A model generated the notes under the pieces. The model saw nothing but the letters and a program-made list of their open reading frames with translations, did not search any database and had not been told where the DNA came from. The position numbers and the translations under genes were made by a program. A stretch of 36,918 nt of DNA from an uncultured Bacteroidota bacterium (lineage in GTDB: Bacteria; Bacteroidota; Bacteroidia; Chitinophagales; Chitinophagaceae), in contig CAIVEH010000206.1 of assembly GCA_903904855.1 (NCBI GenBank), positions 1 through 36,918 of the forward strand. Direction: 5' to 3'. The number at the start of each line of letters is the position of its first letter. Position 1 is the first letter of the stretch. Below, in pieces: positions 8,304-15,665 of this stretch.

Positions 8304-8311
8304 TACTTTTG
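8304..8311 (+). promoter_or_regulatory. Candidate -7 promoter element of the DUF3347 gene
   Basis: TACTTTTG matches the Bacteroidota -7 consensus TAnnTTTG and ends 18 bases before the ATG at 8330. No convincing TTTG is found 19 bases upstream, so the call rests on the -7 box alone. Confidence 0.5.
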
Positions 8312-8329
8312 CACTGAAAATTCATTGAT

Positions 8330-8923
8330 ATGCGCTTTATTTATCTGCTCCCTCTGTTTTGTATCCTGATACTTTCGGCCTGCAATGACCAGGAAACCCC
8401 CAAAAGAGTAAATGGACCATCAGTAAAAGAGCAAGCCCCCAAAATGCCTGTAAGCAGCCAACTGGATAATGCCGGTACTACTCTGATCACCAAACTCGTA
8501 ACAAATTATTACGGGCTTAAAAATGCGCTGGTGGCTACCAATGCAGCAGAAGCCGACAGCGCCGCGTTAAAGTTGACAGTTATGGCAGGGCTTTTCCAGA
8601 CCTACCTGCAACACGATAGCGTTCACAATTCTATATTGAAACCTTATATTGACACAATTAAGACACAGTCAGAATTAATATTTTCTATGCCTGCAAAGGA
8701 TGAAAAATGCGAAAAACAACGACTTGCTTTTGGTACAATTTCCAGTGCACTTTATGGACTCGTAATACATGCCGGGCTGAAGAATGCAGGTATATTCCAC
8801 CAATTCTGCCCAATGGCTTTTAATGACAAGGGCGCCACCTGGCTTAGTGAAGAGTCGGAAATTAAGAACCCTTACTTTGGAAAAAAAATGCTGGAATGTG
8901 GAGAAACAATTGATAGCCTGTAA
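8330..8923 (+). CDS. DUF3347-like lipoprotein, putative metal-binding
   Basis: The 197-residue protein has a lipoprotein signal with lipobox ILSAC, the lipidated Cys being residue 18. The mature part is helical (about 45-150) and ends in FCPMAFNDKGATWLSEESEI and NPYFGKKMLECG. This is the hallmark of DUF3347 proteins, which often accompany copper or heavy-metal efflux systems in Bacteroidota. Cys160, Met162, Met187 and Cys190 are candidate metal ligands. No efflux pump is next to it here, so the metal role is inferred from the family only. It is transcribed towards the TonB receptor, with about 150 bases between them. Confidence 0.8.
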   Translation: MRFIYLLPLFCILILSACNDQETPKRVNGPSVKEQAPKMPVSSQLDNAGTTLITKLVTNYYGLKNALVATNAAEADSAALKLTVMAGLFQTYLQHDSVHNSILKPYIDTIKTQSELIFSMPAKDEKCEKQRLAFGTISSALYGLVIHAGLKNAGIFHQFCPMAFNDKGATWLSEESEIKNPYFGKKMLECGETIDSL

Positions 8924-9075
8924 TTTACAGAAGACTACTGAAGCACTACATTAATAATAAAAATAAATAATGACTTCTATCAGCACAAATATACTTATAT
9001 AATAAACAACTGAGAATAGTCGATGAATTTAAAAATAACAATAAATTAAATCAAATCAGAAAACCATCACTATCC

Positions 9076-11445
9076 ATGATCCGATTTAAAAAAAATAGCC
9101 ATATCTGTTATATTACTTTTCTTATAGCTATTTTTCTGCCATCTATTATTTTTGCTCAGTCGGTAACACTCAGTGGGTATATGCGCGATGCGGCTTCGGG
9201 TGAGTCAATAATAGGCGGAACTGTATTTATTAAGGAGGCTGAACAGGGAGGCCAGAGCAATAGTTATGGCTTCTATTCGGTATCTGTAAAGCCCGGAAAA
9301 TATACGGTTATTTATTCCTATGTTGGGTACAGTCCGATTAACCTGCAGATGGACCTGAGCAGCAATCTCACTTATAATGCTGAATTTAAAAGCTCAACAA
9401 CACTTGGCGAAGTAAGTATTTCAACTCAAAGAAAAGACGAAAATGTAAAGAATACCGAGATGGGAACTGTAACCCTTTCTCTGGAACGGATCAAAACCTT
9501 ACCTGTACTTTTTGGCGAAGTGGATATTCTTAAAACACTGCAATTGCTTCCGGGTGTGCAATCGGCCGGCGAAGGAAATGCAGGCTTTTACGTGCGTGGT
9601 GGTGGCCCTGACCAGAATATGGTGCTGCTTGACGATGCTGTGGTATATAATACAGGGCATTTATTTGGTTTCTTTTCCATTTTCAATTCTGATGCAATTA
9701 AAGATGTAACGCTGATAAAAGGCGGTGCGCCAGCCAACTATGGAGGTCGCCTATCCTCTGTAGTGGATGTGTATATGAAAGAGGGCAATATGAAAGAATA
9801 TCATGCCGAGGGTGGTATTGGGTTGATTGCCTCCCGCTTATCGCTGCAAGGGCCAATAAAGAAGAACAAAGGCTCATTTATTGTATCCGGCAGGCGCACA
9901 TATATCGATTACCTTGCGCGCCCATTTGTGAGTGCTCTGAAAACTTCAGGCTACTATTTTTATGATGCCAATATTAAAGCAAACTACATATTAGGTAAGC
10001 ACGACCGGGTATATCTGAGTGGATATACGGGTATTGATAAATTTAAATATAAAAGCACAAACGGACATTTCAGCGCAAATATACCCTGGGGCAATACAAC
10101 TGCTACAGCCCGTTGGAACCATCAATTTACAGATCAGCTCTTTTTAAACACTACGCTGGTATATAATTCTTACAATTTTGCCTCTAATTTCAATGAAAAT
10201 CAATATGGCGTGCGGTTGTCATCTGGCATTGTAGATTATAATGCGAAGAGCGATCTGGATTATTACAGCAGTTTCCACCACCATTTCAAGGCTGGCCTGG
10301 CATATACGCATCATAAATTTATTCCAAACCAAATATCAGGGCAAATTGATACAATTGTTCTTCAACCAGACAATGCCCTTATTAAATATGCGCATGAGGC
10401 AGGCGCTTATATACTGGACGATTTTGACCCTGCAAAATGGTGGAAAATTAATGTTGGCTTGAGATATTCATGGTTTCAGCAGATAGGGCCCTATACAGGT
10501 TACAATTTCGATAAATTCCACAATCCAATCGACACTTTGCATTTCTCAAAAAACCAACCGGTTAAAACCTTTTCGGGATGGGAACCAAGGTTCAATATTC
10601 GCTTTGCTCTAAACGACAATTCTTCTATCAAAACAAGTGTTTCCCGGACTTTCCAGTATCTGCACCTGGTATCAGATAATGGCAGCACACTCCCGACCGA
10701 TGTATGGGTACCGAGTACTTATATCGTAAAACCAGAAATAGCCTGGCAATACTCAGCTGGATATTTCCGGAATTTCCTCGATAACAAGCTGGAAACTTCA
10801 ATTGAAGTCTATTATAAAGATATGCAGAATCAACTGCAATATAAAAGTAGTTATGTACCCAACAACCTGACCGACCCGGAGTTATCTTATGTTACCGGAA
10901 GAGGAACATCATATGGAGCTGAATTCTTTGTTAATAAAACACAGGGCAAATTCACTGGATGGGTTGGCTATACCCTTTCCTGGACCAACCAGTTATTTCC
11001 AGACCTGAACAGCGGTCAGACATTCCCGGCCAAGTACGACCGGCGACATGATATATCGGTAGTTGGCAGCTATACATTTAATAAAAAATGGAATGTTTCA
11101 TCCGTTTTTGTATATGGTTCAGGTAATGCCATTACTCTACCCACTGCCTATTACATTATTGATTTCCAGGTACAGGAACAATTCAGTAAGATTAACGCTT
11201 ACCGCGAACCTGCATACCACCGCCTCGATTTTGCTGCCACTTATACGCCTCAGCATGCAAAACCCCATAAATGGCAAGGAAGCTGGACATTTTCTATCTA
11301 CAATGTATACAACCGCCAAAATCCTTATTTCCTGTATGTTGATACTGAGGGTACAGTTGGAAGTAAAGGTGGCGCCAAATTAACGGTATATGAAGTCTAT
11401 ATACTTCCGATTTTACCAAGTGTAACCTATAATTTCAAATTTTAG
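9076..11445 (+). CDS. TonB-dependent outer-membrane receptor with carboxypeptidase-like N-terminal domain
   Basis: The 789-residue protein has a signal peptide ending IIFAQ (cleavage after about residue 27). A CarboxypepD_reg-like beta-sandwich follows (about 29-115, with GYMRDAASGESIIGGTVFI and GKYTVIYSYVGY). The plug domain (about 140-230) contains LKTLQLLPGVQ, GFYVRGGGPDQNMVLLDDA and GGRLSSVVDV. The rest is a long beta-barrel ending VTYNFKF with the terminal aromatic residue expected for barrel insertion. It imports a substrate powered by TonB-ExbBD. No SusD-like partner is nearby, so a polysaccharide substrate is not suggested and a metal complex or small molecule is more likely. The preceding DUF3347 lipoprotein hints at metal, weakly. 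Confidence 0.92.
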   Translation: MIRFKKNSHICYITFLIAIFLPSIIFAQSVTLSGYMRDAASGESIIGGTVFIKEAEQGGQSNSYGFYSVSVKPGKYTVIYSYVGYSPINLQMDLSSNLTYNAEFKSSTTLGEVSISTQRKDENVKNTEMGTVTLSLERIKTLPVLFGEVDILKTLQLLPGVQSAGEGNAGFYVRGGGPDQNMVLLDDAVVYNTGHLFGFFSIFNSDAIKDVTLIKGGAPANYGGRLSSVVDVYMKEGNMKEYHAEGGIGLIASRLSLQGPIKKNKGSFIVSGRRTYIDYLARPFVSALKTSGYYFYDANIKANYILGKHDRVYLSGYTGIDKFKYKSTNGHFSANIPWGNTTATARWNHQFTDQLFLNTTLVYNSYNFASNFNENQYGVRLSSGIVDYNAKSDLDYYSSFHHHFKAGLAYTHHKFIPNQISGQIDTIVLQPDNALIKYAHEAGAYILDDFDPAKWWKINVGLRYSWFQQIGPYTGYNFDKFHNPIDTLHFSKNQPVKTFSGWEPRFNIRFALNDNSSIKTSVSRTFQYLHLVSDNGSTLPTDVWVPSTYIVKPEIAWQYSAGYFRNFLDNKLETSIEVYYKDMQNQLQYKSSYVPNNLTDPELSYVTGRGTSYGAEFFVNKTQGKFTGWVGYTLSWTNQLFPDLNSGQTFPAKYDRRHDISVVGSYTFNKKWNVSSVFVYGSGNAITLPTAYYIIDFQVQEQFSKINAYREPAYHRLDFAATYTPQHAKPHKWQGSWTFSIYNVYNRQNPYFLYVDTEGTVGSKGGAKLTVYEVYILPILPSVTYNFKF

Positions 11446-11506
11446 GTTTGATTTGCCTGAAAAATAAACATATATCATATTCTAGCTGCAACATTTTAAA
11501 GGTTTA

Positions 11507-11533
11507 CCCATTTCGTTCAGTTGAACAGATGGG
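11507..11533 (+). terminator. Hairpin after the TonB receptor gene
   Basis: CCCATTT and AGATGGG pair (one G-U), followed by GTTC/GAAC with a small bulge and an AGTT loop. The following bases are only moderately T-rich, so this may be a weak terminator. Confidence 0.4.
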
Positions 11534-12068
11534 ATAGCTTGTTTGAGAATTTCATGCAGTTATGGTTTATATTTTAAGAGAAAATCATTTCTATAACATA
11601 GCATTGTAGTTTCTAACAATTTCAAGGTTTCTTTGCTTAAATACATATGATATATTCTATAACATCCCAAGTTCAAGTTTTTTGTGAATCGATTTAAACT
11701 CCAGTCTGTAATTATGGTCATACAACAGTAAAATGATTTGTTTTTTGGAAATTAGTACATTATTTGACTTATTTTAGTAAAAAATTCGCCTGAAAGTTAA
11801 TAATTACGAATTTTAATTTTGCAATTAACATCTGTTTTAAAAAGCATTTAGTATATTTACAGCTAATAATCTTTGCACTAAATTGGAAGTATGTACATGC
11901 ACTAAATTTATTTGAACTATATTTACCATCTTAAAAAATCATACCCCACCCTTTTACCATACAAATCACCAATGTCAGCAAATAATTTTCAAAGAAATTA
12001 TGTGTTGATTTTTTAATACCAGATGAATAGTATTTTATTTTATATTTATTAAATTTAAAATTGAGTTA
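11534..12068. other. Long AT-rich spacer with a direct repeat
   Basis: No reading frame in this stretch looks like a gene. It holds the 11-bp direct repeat TGCACTAAATT at 11874-11884 and 11898-11908, exactly 24 bp apart, with the palindrome ATGTACAT (11891-11898) between. TAATTTTG at 11814-11821 resembles a -7 box. These may control the gene at 12069. Confidence 0.4.
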
Positions 12069-12449
12069 ATGGAAACAAACCTAACAAAGCATAAGGAAAA
12101 ATATGCAAATATTTACGCACACGATCTTGATCTGACCCCAAAACATCCGGTATTTCCACCAGATTACCTGGAAGATGAGAAATACATATTTCTTGACCCA
12201 AGCCCAACATATATCAGGGTAAGCAGTAAGGATTTTTCTCATGTGGAAGTGGATATTAAAGAAGGTAATGCTCCTTGCCAGGTGTGTTTTCTGAGAGGAA
12301 ACGATCCAATGGAAAAAGATTTTGTATGGATAGGTGAATGTAAATCAATAAAGATTCCATATACTGATAGTGGTATTTGTGATGTTTACTTTCTCAGAAA
12401 ACTGAATAAGGGTTTCTGCAAAGGGCATTACAAATTCACAAAAGAGTAG
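12069..12449 (+). CDS. Small cysteine-containing protein, unknown function
   Basis: I do not recognise this 126-residue protein. It has no signal peptide or membrane segment, so it is probably cytosolic. It contains five cysteines: a CQVC pair (70 and 73) and single ones at 91, 104 and 117. They lie in a predicted beta-rich C-terminal half with motifs such as FLRGNDPMEKDFVWIGEC and GICDVYFLRK. A small beta-sandwich or a metal site are both possible. The gene is isolated by about 600 bases on either side. It has a candidate repeat-containing control region upstream and a strong terminator downstream, so it is its own transcription unit. Confidence 0.7.
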   Translation: METNLTKHKEKYANIYAHDLDLTPKHPVFPPDYLEDEKYIFLDPSPTYIRVSSKDFSHVEVDIKEGNAPCQVCFLRGNDPMEKDFVWIGECKSIKIPYTDSGICDVYFLRKLNKGFCKGHYKFTKE

Positions 12450-12472
12450 TGAGCTATCAATTAGTCTTTCAA

Positions 12473-12505
12473 TAAAAAATCCCCACCGCTGGTGGGGATT
12501 TTTTA
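12473..12505 (+). terminator. Strong rho-independent terminator
   Basis: AAAAAATCCCCACC pairs perfectly with GGTGGGGATTTTTT around the loop GCT, 24 bases after the stop of the gene at 12069. It ends in a T-run and could work in both directions. Confidence 0.9.
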
Positions 12506-12584
12506 TTGAAAATATTAGCAAGTATAAAGCGATCACAGTTAACAACTAAATTAATGCAATTCGCTTATGCAGAATAATTTAAGA

Positions 12585-12623
12585 ATGGCTAAGGCACGGT
12601 AGAAACCGTGCCTCTGTTGCCAT
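12585..12623 (+). other. Intergenic hairpin, possible structured RNA
   Basis: GGCACGGT-AGAA-ACCGTGCC (12593-12612) is a perfect 8-bp stem. It is extended beyond an internal loop by ATGGC (12585-12589) and GCCAT (12619-12623). A T-rich TTTTATTATT follows, so it could be a terminator of an unannotated transcript or part of a small RNA. It lies in the gene-free stretch 12506-13077. Confidence 0.5.
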
Positions 12624-12705
12624 GCTTTTATTATTCAAAACCTAAACCATGAATAACTAACTCACTATTAAACCACGACACAAAGGTAAATGTGCAGTGA
12701 GGCGA

Positions 12706-12751
12706 CAATAATGATTGCCGTCAGCAGAATAGCTGATGTTGGTCATTATTG
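12706..12751 (+). other. 20-bp hairpin with G-U pairs, possible structured RNA
   Basis: Bases 12706-12725 pair with 12732-12751 around the loop AGAATA, with a single C-U mismatch (12718/12739). Four pairs are G-U in the plus-strand RNA (12715, 12716, 12717 and 12720 with their partners). On the minus strand these would be A-C mismatches. This strand bias suggests the structure works as plus-strand RNA and not as a DNA palindrome. No gene overlaps it. Confidence 0.5.
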
Positions 12752-12940
12752 CAATATCTGGTTTAAATCCGAAAACCAACCTAGGAACCAATATACCTGA
12801 TCACAACATTATTCAATTACAACCTTAAATAAAATGCTGATTAAAGCGGGTATATTCGATTAATAAAATACCACACCTCTTTATATTTCCATGTGATTTA
12901 CAATAACCCTGCCCCTGCCTGACAAATATCATGTATTTCA

Positions 12941-12954
12941 GTGATACAAATCAT
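12941..12954 (+). promoter_or_regulatory. CRP/FNR-like palindrome upstream of the DUF4189-like gene
   Basis: GTGAT-ACAA-ATCAT has the TGAT-N4-ATCA core recognised by CRP/FNR-family regulators. It is less perfect than the sites at 13537 and 14473 and lies 123 bases before the ATG at 13078. Confidence 0.35.
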
Positions 12955-13017
12955 AAATTAATCTCTCAAACAATTTGCACATTTGCTATTATGTGATTTT
13001 TAAGACCAAATATTTCT

Positions 13018-13037
13018 AAATTTACACTGGTAAATTT
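13018..13037 (+). promoter_or_regulatory. Palindromic operator candidate
   Basis: AAATTTAC-ACTG-GTAAATTT is a perfect 8-bp inverted repeat with a 4-base spacer. It ends 40 bases before the ATG at 13078. A second short palindrome, TTATC-AA-GATAA, lies at 13042-13053. The position suits a repressor site overlapping the transcription start. Confidence 0.4.
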
Positions 13038-13077
13038 AATCTTATCAAGATAATTGTTCAGAAATAAAACAAAAAAC

Positions 13078-13485
13078 ATGAAAAAAATCTTACTGCTTGC
13101 ATTGCTCTGTTTTATAGGTATGGCCAGATCAAAAGGACAATGCGTAATTTATGCGTGCGACAACACCGGTGCGTTTGGAGCAGGTTATAATGATGATAAT
13201 AAGCCAACCACCTATCAGGAATGTACTGATGTTGCTCAAAAGCTTTGCAAAGAAAAGGGTGGTACTGATTGTACTTTATTGTATAAAAGTGCAAAATCAG
13301 GCTGGTGGGGCATTATTAATGGGAAAAAATCTGATGGACGTAATTTTTTCCAGGGTGGCGATGGTTATGACAGTAAAAGTGATGCCGAAAGGGAGATAAG
13401 AAAAAAGTACAGGAATGATGGCGGAGTCAATGCTGATAACATTACTGTATATACCTGGTATTCGTATTCCAATGTGAAGTACTAG
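13078..13485 (+). CDS. Secreted DUF4189-like small protein
   Basis: The frame extends upstream to a TTG at 13054, but ATG 13078 gives a proper signal peptide (KKILLLALLCFIGMARSKGQ) and a 135-residue protein. The mature part contains CVIYACDNTGAFGAGY, then ECTDVAQKLCKEKGGTDC. This resembles DUF4189, a small secreted domain in which a GG-x-x-C segment follows an Ala/Cys helix. The mature part has five cysteines (22, 27, 49, 57, 65), so disulfides are likely. The C-terminal half, with SGWWGIINGKKSDG and a charged helix, is not recognised. Function is unknown. It lies upstream of the two LamG genes and, like them, has a CRP/FNR-like palindrome in front. Confidence 0.7.
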   Translation: MKKILLLALLCFIGMARSKGQCVIYACDNTGAFGAGYNDDNKPTTYQECTDVAQKLCKEKGGTDCTLLYKSAKSGWWGIINGKKSDGRNFFQGGDGYDSKSDAEREIRKKYRNDGGVNADNITVYTWYSYSNVKY

Positions 13486-13536
13486 CTTTTTTTGAATCGC
13501 TATTTTCGAAAAATTCTATAATTCACATATCAGCAA

Positions 13537-13550
13537 TTGATTCTTATCAA
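13537..13550 (+). promoter_or_regulatory. Perfect FNR-consensus site upstream of the first LamG gene
   Basis: TTGAT-TCTT-ATCAA matches the FNR box TTGAT-N4-ATCAA exactly. The symmetry extends one to three bases further on each side (CAATTGAT / ATCAATTG, 13534-13553). It lies 60 bases before the likely ATG at 13610. Confidence 0.55.
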
Positions 13551-13609
13551 TTGGCTCATTGACTTCCATCATATGTATATATGATACACGGAACTACTAT
13601 TGTGCAAAA

Positions 13610-14350
13610 ATGATGAATATGCGATCCACTTTTTTGGCAACCACTTGTATCTTTATCCTGTTTTGGAGCAATGCCAGTGCCCAAAAGAAAAGCTACAATT
13701 TCCCATTCAATCACAGTCTCTGGGACAGCATCAGCAAACAGAAGCTGACAGCAGTTTGTTCTCCAACCTATACTGACCACACATTTACATTTGGTAAGGT
13801 AAAAGTTACACGGCCGGTTTGCCATTTTGATAAACAATGCGGATTTATATTTAATGATACTGCCGATTTTCTGAAGGACGGGTCCTATACAATTGAGATG
13901 TATGTGGAACTTGATGCCATTTACGGTGCGAATAAATTAATCGATTATTTGAACCTGGCTGATGATAACGGCCTTTATGAAAACAATGGAGCCTGTACTT
14001 TCAGAGGACCAGGAAATGTTTCGGGTGATGTATTTACCAATGGAACGTACAACTTTGTTGCTATTACCCGTAACGGCACATCAAAGGAGGTGAAAATGTA
14101 TGTAAACGGGCAATTTATTGACGGAATTACCGACGACGGCGAGCGTATAGTAGCCATGTATGATGCCAACAAAACACTGAGATTTATTCAGGATGATAAT
14201 TACTCAAATGGCACCGAATGCGGTATCGGCAATATAGCGCTTCTAACGATTTACAATTCGGTATGCGATGAGGCTATAATAAAAAATCATTTAGGCGCCC
14301 TTGCTGAGAATCTGAAAATAAAACCAGCCGTAACTAAATCAACAAAATAG
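13610..14350 (+). CDS. Secreted LamG-like protein without sorting tail
   Basis: ATG 13610 (or 13613) is preferred over the TTG at 13559 because it gives a signal peptide ending NASAQ. The 246-residue product then carries one concanavalin/LamG-like domain: FIFNDTADFLKDGSYTIEMY, DDNGLYENNGA, FTNGTYNFVAITRN, VKMYVNGQFIDG and GNIALLTIYN. Such domains bind sugars or stabilise surface proteins. It is clearly paralogous to the next gene. Unlike that gene it ends after the LamG domain with a short Lys-rich tail and no T9SS sorting domain, so it probably stays periplasmic or is released by another route. A perfect FNR-type site lies upstream. Confidence 0.8.
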   Translation: MMNMRSTFLATTCIFILFWSNASAQKKSYNFPFNHSLWDSISKQKLTAVCSPTYTDHTFTFGKVKVTRPVCHFDKQCGFIFNDTADFLKDGSYTIEMYVELDAIYGANKLIDYLNLADDNGLYENNGACTFRGPGNVSGDVFTNGTYNFVAITRNGTSKEVKMYVNGQFIDGITDDGERIVAMYDANKTLRFIQDDNYSNGTECGIGNIALLTIYNSVCDEAIIKNHLGALAENLKIKPAVTKSTK

Positions 14351-14382
14351 TTACACACCCTCATCTACATTTTAGTATACTT

Positions 14383-14431
14383 TTTCTGAAACATTTGGTC
14401 TCAGAAATCATTTTTGATATTTAGTATCAAA
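14383..14431 (+). terminator. Two small hairpins after the first LamG gene
   Basis: TTTCTGA (14383-14389) pairs with TCAGAAA (14401-14407), followed by TCATTTTTG. TTTGATA-TTTAG-TATCAAA (14413-14431) follows directly. Either may end transcription. Confidence 0.4.
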
Positions 14432-14472
14432 TTCTGCATCAATAATTGCATAAATATTTATTTATTACGTCA

Positions 14473-14508
14473 TTGATTAAGATCAAATACTCCGCTGATT
14501 AAGGTCAA
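14473..14508 (+). promoter_or_regulatory. Tandem FNR-type sites upstream of the second LamG gene
   Basis: TTGAT-TAAG-ATCAA (14473-14486) is a perfect FNR box. CTGAT-TAAG-GTCAA (14495-14508) is a two-mismatch copy 22 bp further on, about two helical turns. With the -7 box at 14531-14538 the nearer site would centre at roughly -43, the usual place for an activator that touches RNA polymerase. Confidence 0.6.
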
Positions 14509-14530
14509 AAACAACATTTAATGTGGAATA

Positions 14531-14538
14531 TATTTTTG
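14531..14538 (+). promoter_or_regulatory. -7 promoter element of the second LamG gene
   Basis: TATTTTTG matches TAnnTTTG and ends 19 bases before the ATG. No TTTG is found at -33, as might be expected for an activator-dependent promoter. Confidence 0.55.
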
Positions 14539-14557
14539 CTTCTCAAAAACAAAAATT

Positions 14558-15520
14558 ATGAACAAACTACTTCTTTCTTTAGGTGTTTCCCTCCTTTTGC
14601 AGGCAAATACCACTTCTGCTCAATTGGTGTATACTTACCAATTCGACAGCAATATGCACACAACTGGTGTAAGCGTGGGCCCGGATCTCATACCTAACTG
14701 CACACCTACTTATACCATGACCACATTCCCCGCACTGGGAGGTATTATACATCCAACTTGTCATTTCGGGTATGAATGTGGCTTTATATTCAATGATGCT
14801 GCCGGTTTTATTGCCGCCGGATCATACTCTATTGAAATGTATGTAGAAATGGATACCACTGCATCCTGGCGTAAACTGGTGGACTATATGAATCTAACTG
14901 ATGATAATGGTTTATATAACGATGCCGGTGCCCTCGTTTTCAAGGGACCGGGATCTGTGTCTGGCAGTTACTTTACCGATGGCACCTACTCATTAATTAC
15001 TATCACAAGGGATGCAATATCACAAAAAGTAAGGATGTTTGCCAATGGCCAATATGTAGATGGCTTTGTGGATAATGGTGTAGCTGTAGCAAAGTATGAT
15101 GCCAATAAAAAGATCCGGTTACTGCAAGATGATACTTATTCCACCGGAACTGAAAGCACCTCAGGCAATATAGCATTACTTAAAATCTATAATTATGCTC
15201 TTGATTCAGCTACAGCAATTGCCCATAATTCAGCCATTGGTTTATTTTTCGCCCCCCTTGATGTAAATGAACAACAAACATTACTGCCAAATATTGATCT
15301 ATCCCCTATTCCGGCTGATGGGTATATATCTGCAACTAGTTACAATTCAAAATCAAGTGATTATATTATCACTGACATGACAGGCAAGAATATTCTAACA
15401 GGTAAATTACTTCCGGGTACAAACCAGATTGATATTAAGATTTTGCCGGCAGCTATGTATATTTTGAAATCCGTATCTGAAAACGGATATACTACTTGTA
15501 GCAAGTTCATCAAAAACTAG
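14558..15520 (+). CDS. Secreted LamG-like protein with type IX sorting domain
   Basis: The 320-residue protein has a signal peptide ending NTTSAQ. A LamG-like domain (about 30-225) closely follows the preceding paralogue: FIFNDAAGFIAAGSYSIEMY, DDNGLYNDAGA, GNIALLKIYN. Residues about 240-320 form a T9SS type A sorting domain (IDLSPIPADGYI, YIITDMTGKNILTG, YILKSVSENGYTTCSKFIKN). It should therefore cross the outer membrane through T9SS and be anchored or released at the surface. Tandem FNR-like boxes and a -7 element lie upstream. A long hairpin and a terminator follow. Confidence 0.88.
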   Translation: MNKLLLSLGVSLLLQANTTSAQLVYTYQFDSNMHTTGVSVGPDLIPNCTPTYTMTTFPALGGIIHPTCHFGYECGFIFNDAAGFIAAGSYSIEMYVEMDTTASWRKLVDYMNLTDDNGLYNDAGALVFKGPGSVSGSYFTDGTYSLITITRDAISQKVRMFANGQYVDGFVDNGVAVAKYDANKKIRLLQDDTYSTGTESTSGNIALLKIYNYALDSATAIAHNSAIGLFFAPLDVNEQQTLLPNIDLSPIPADGYISATSYNSKSSDYIITDMTGKNILTGKLLPGTNQIDIKILPAAMYILKSVSENGYTTCSKFIKN

Positions 15521-15530
15521 TTTATTAGTT

Positions 15531-15581
15531 AAGAGAAATGTCCAAATCAGGAATTGTATTCCCGATTTGGACATTTCTCTT
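15531..15581 (+). terminator. 51-base near-perfect hairpin after the second LamG gene
   Basis: An 18-bp perfect stem (15531-15548 with 15564-15581) continues past one A-C mismatch into GGAAT/ATTCC, with loop TGT. It begins 10 bases after the stop codon. The T-run is weak (TATAATC), so it may be an RNA-stabilising 3' structure as much as a terminator. The symmetry would serve either strand. Confidence 0.6.
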
Positions 15582-15616
15582 ATAATCACATCAATATATC
15601 TGATACTTAATACATA

Positions 15617-15651
15617 AAAAATCCAGCCCCGAAGCATGAAGCTGGATTTTT
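15617..15651. terminator. Bidirectional terminator between convergent genes
   Basis: AAAAATCCAGC and GCTGGATTTTT form a perfect 11-bp stem with a 13-base loop. The structure has T-runs on both strands. It serves the plus-strand LamG gene and the minus-strand TlpA-type gene at 15666. Confidence 0.85.
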
Positions 15652-15665
15652 ATACCATAATTGGA

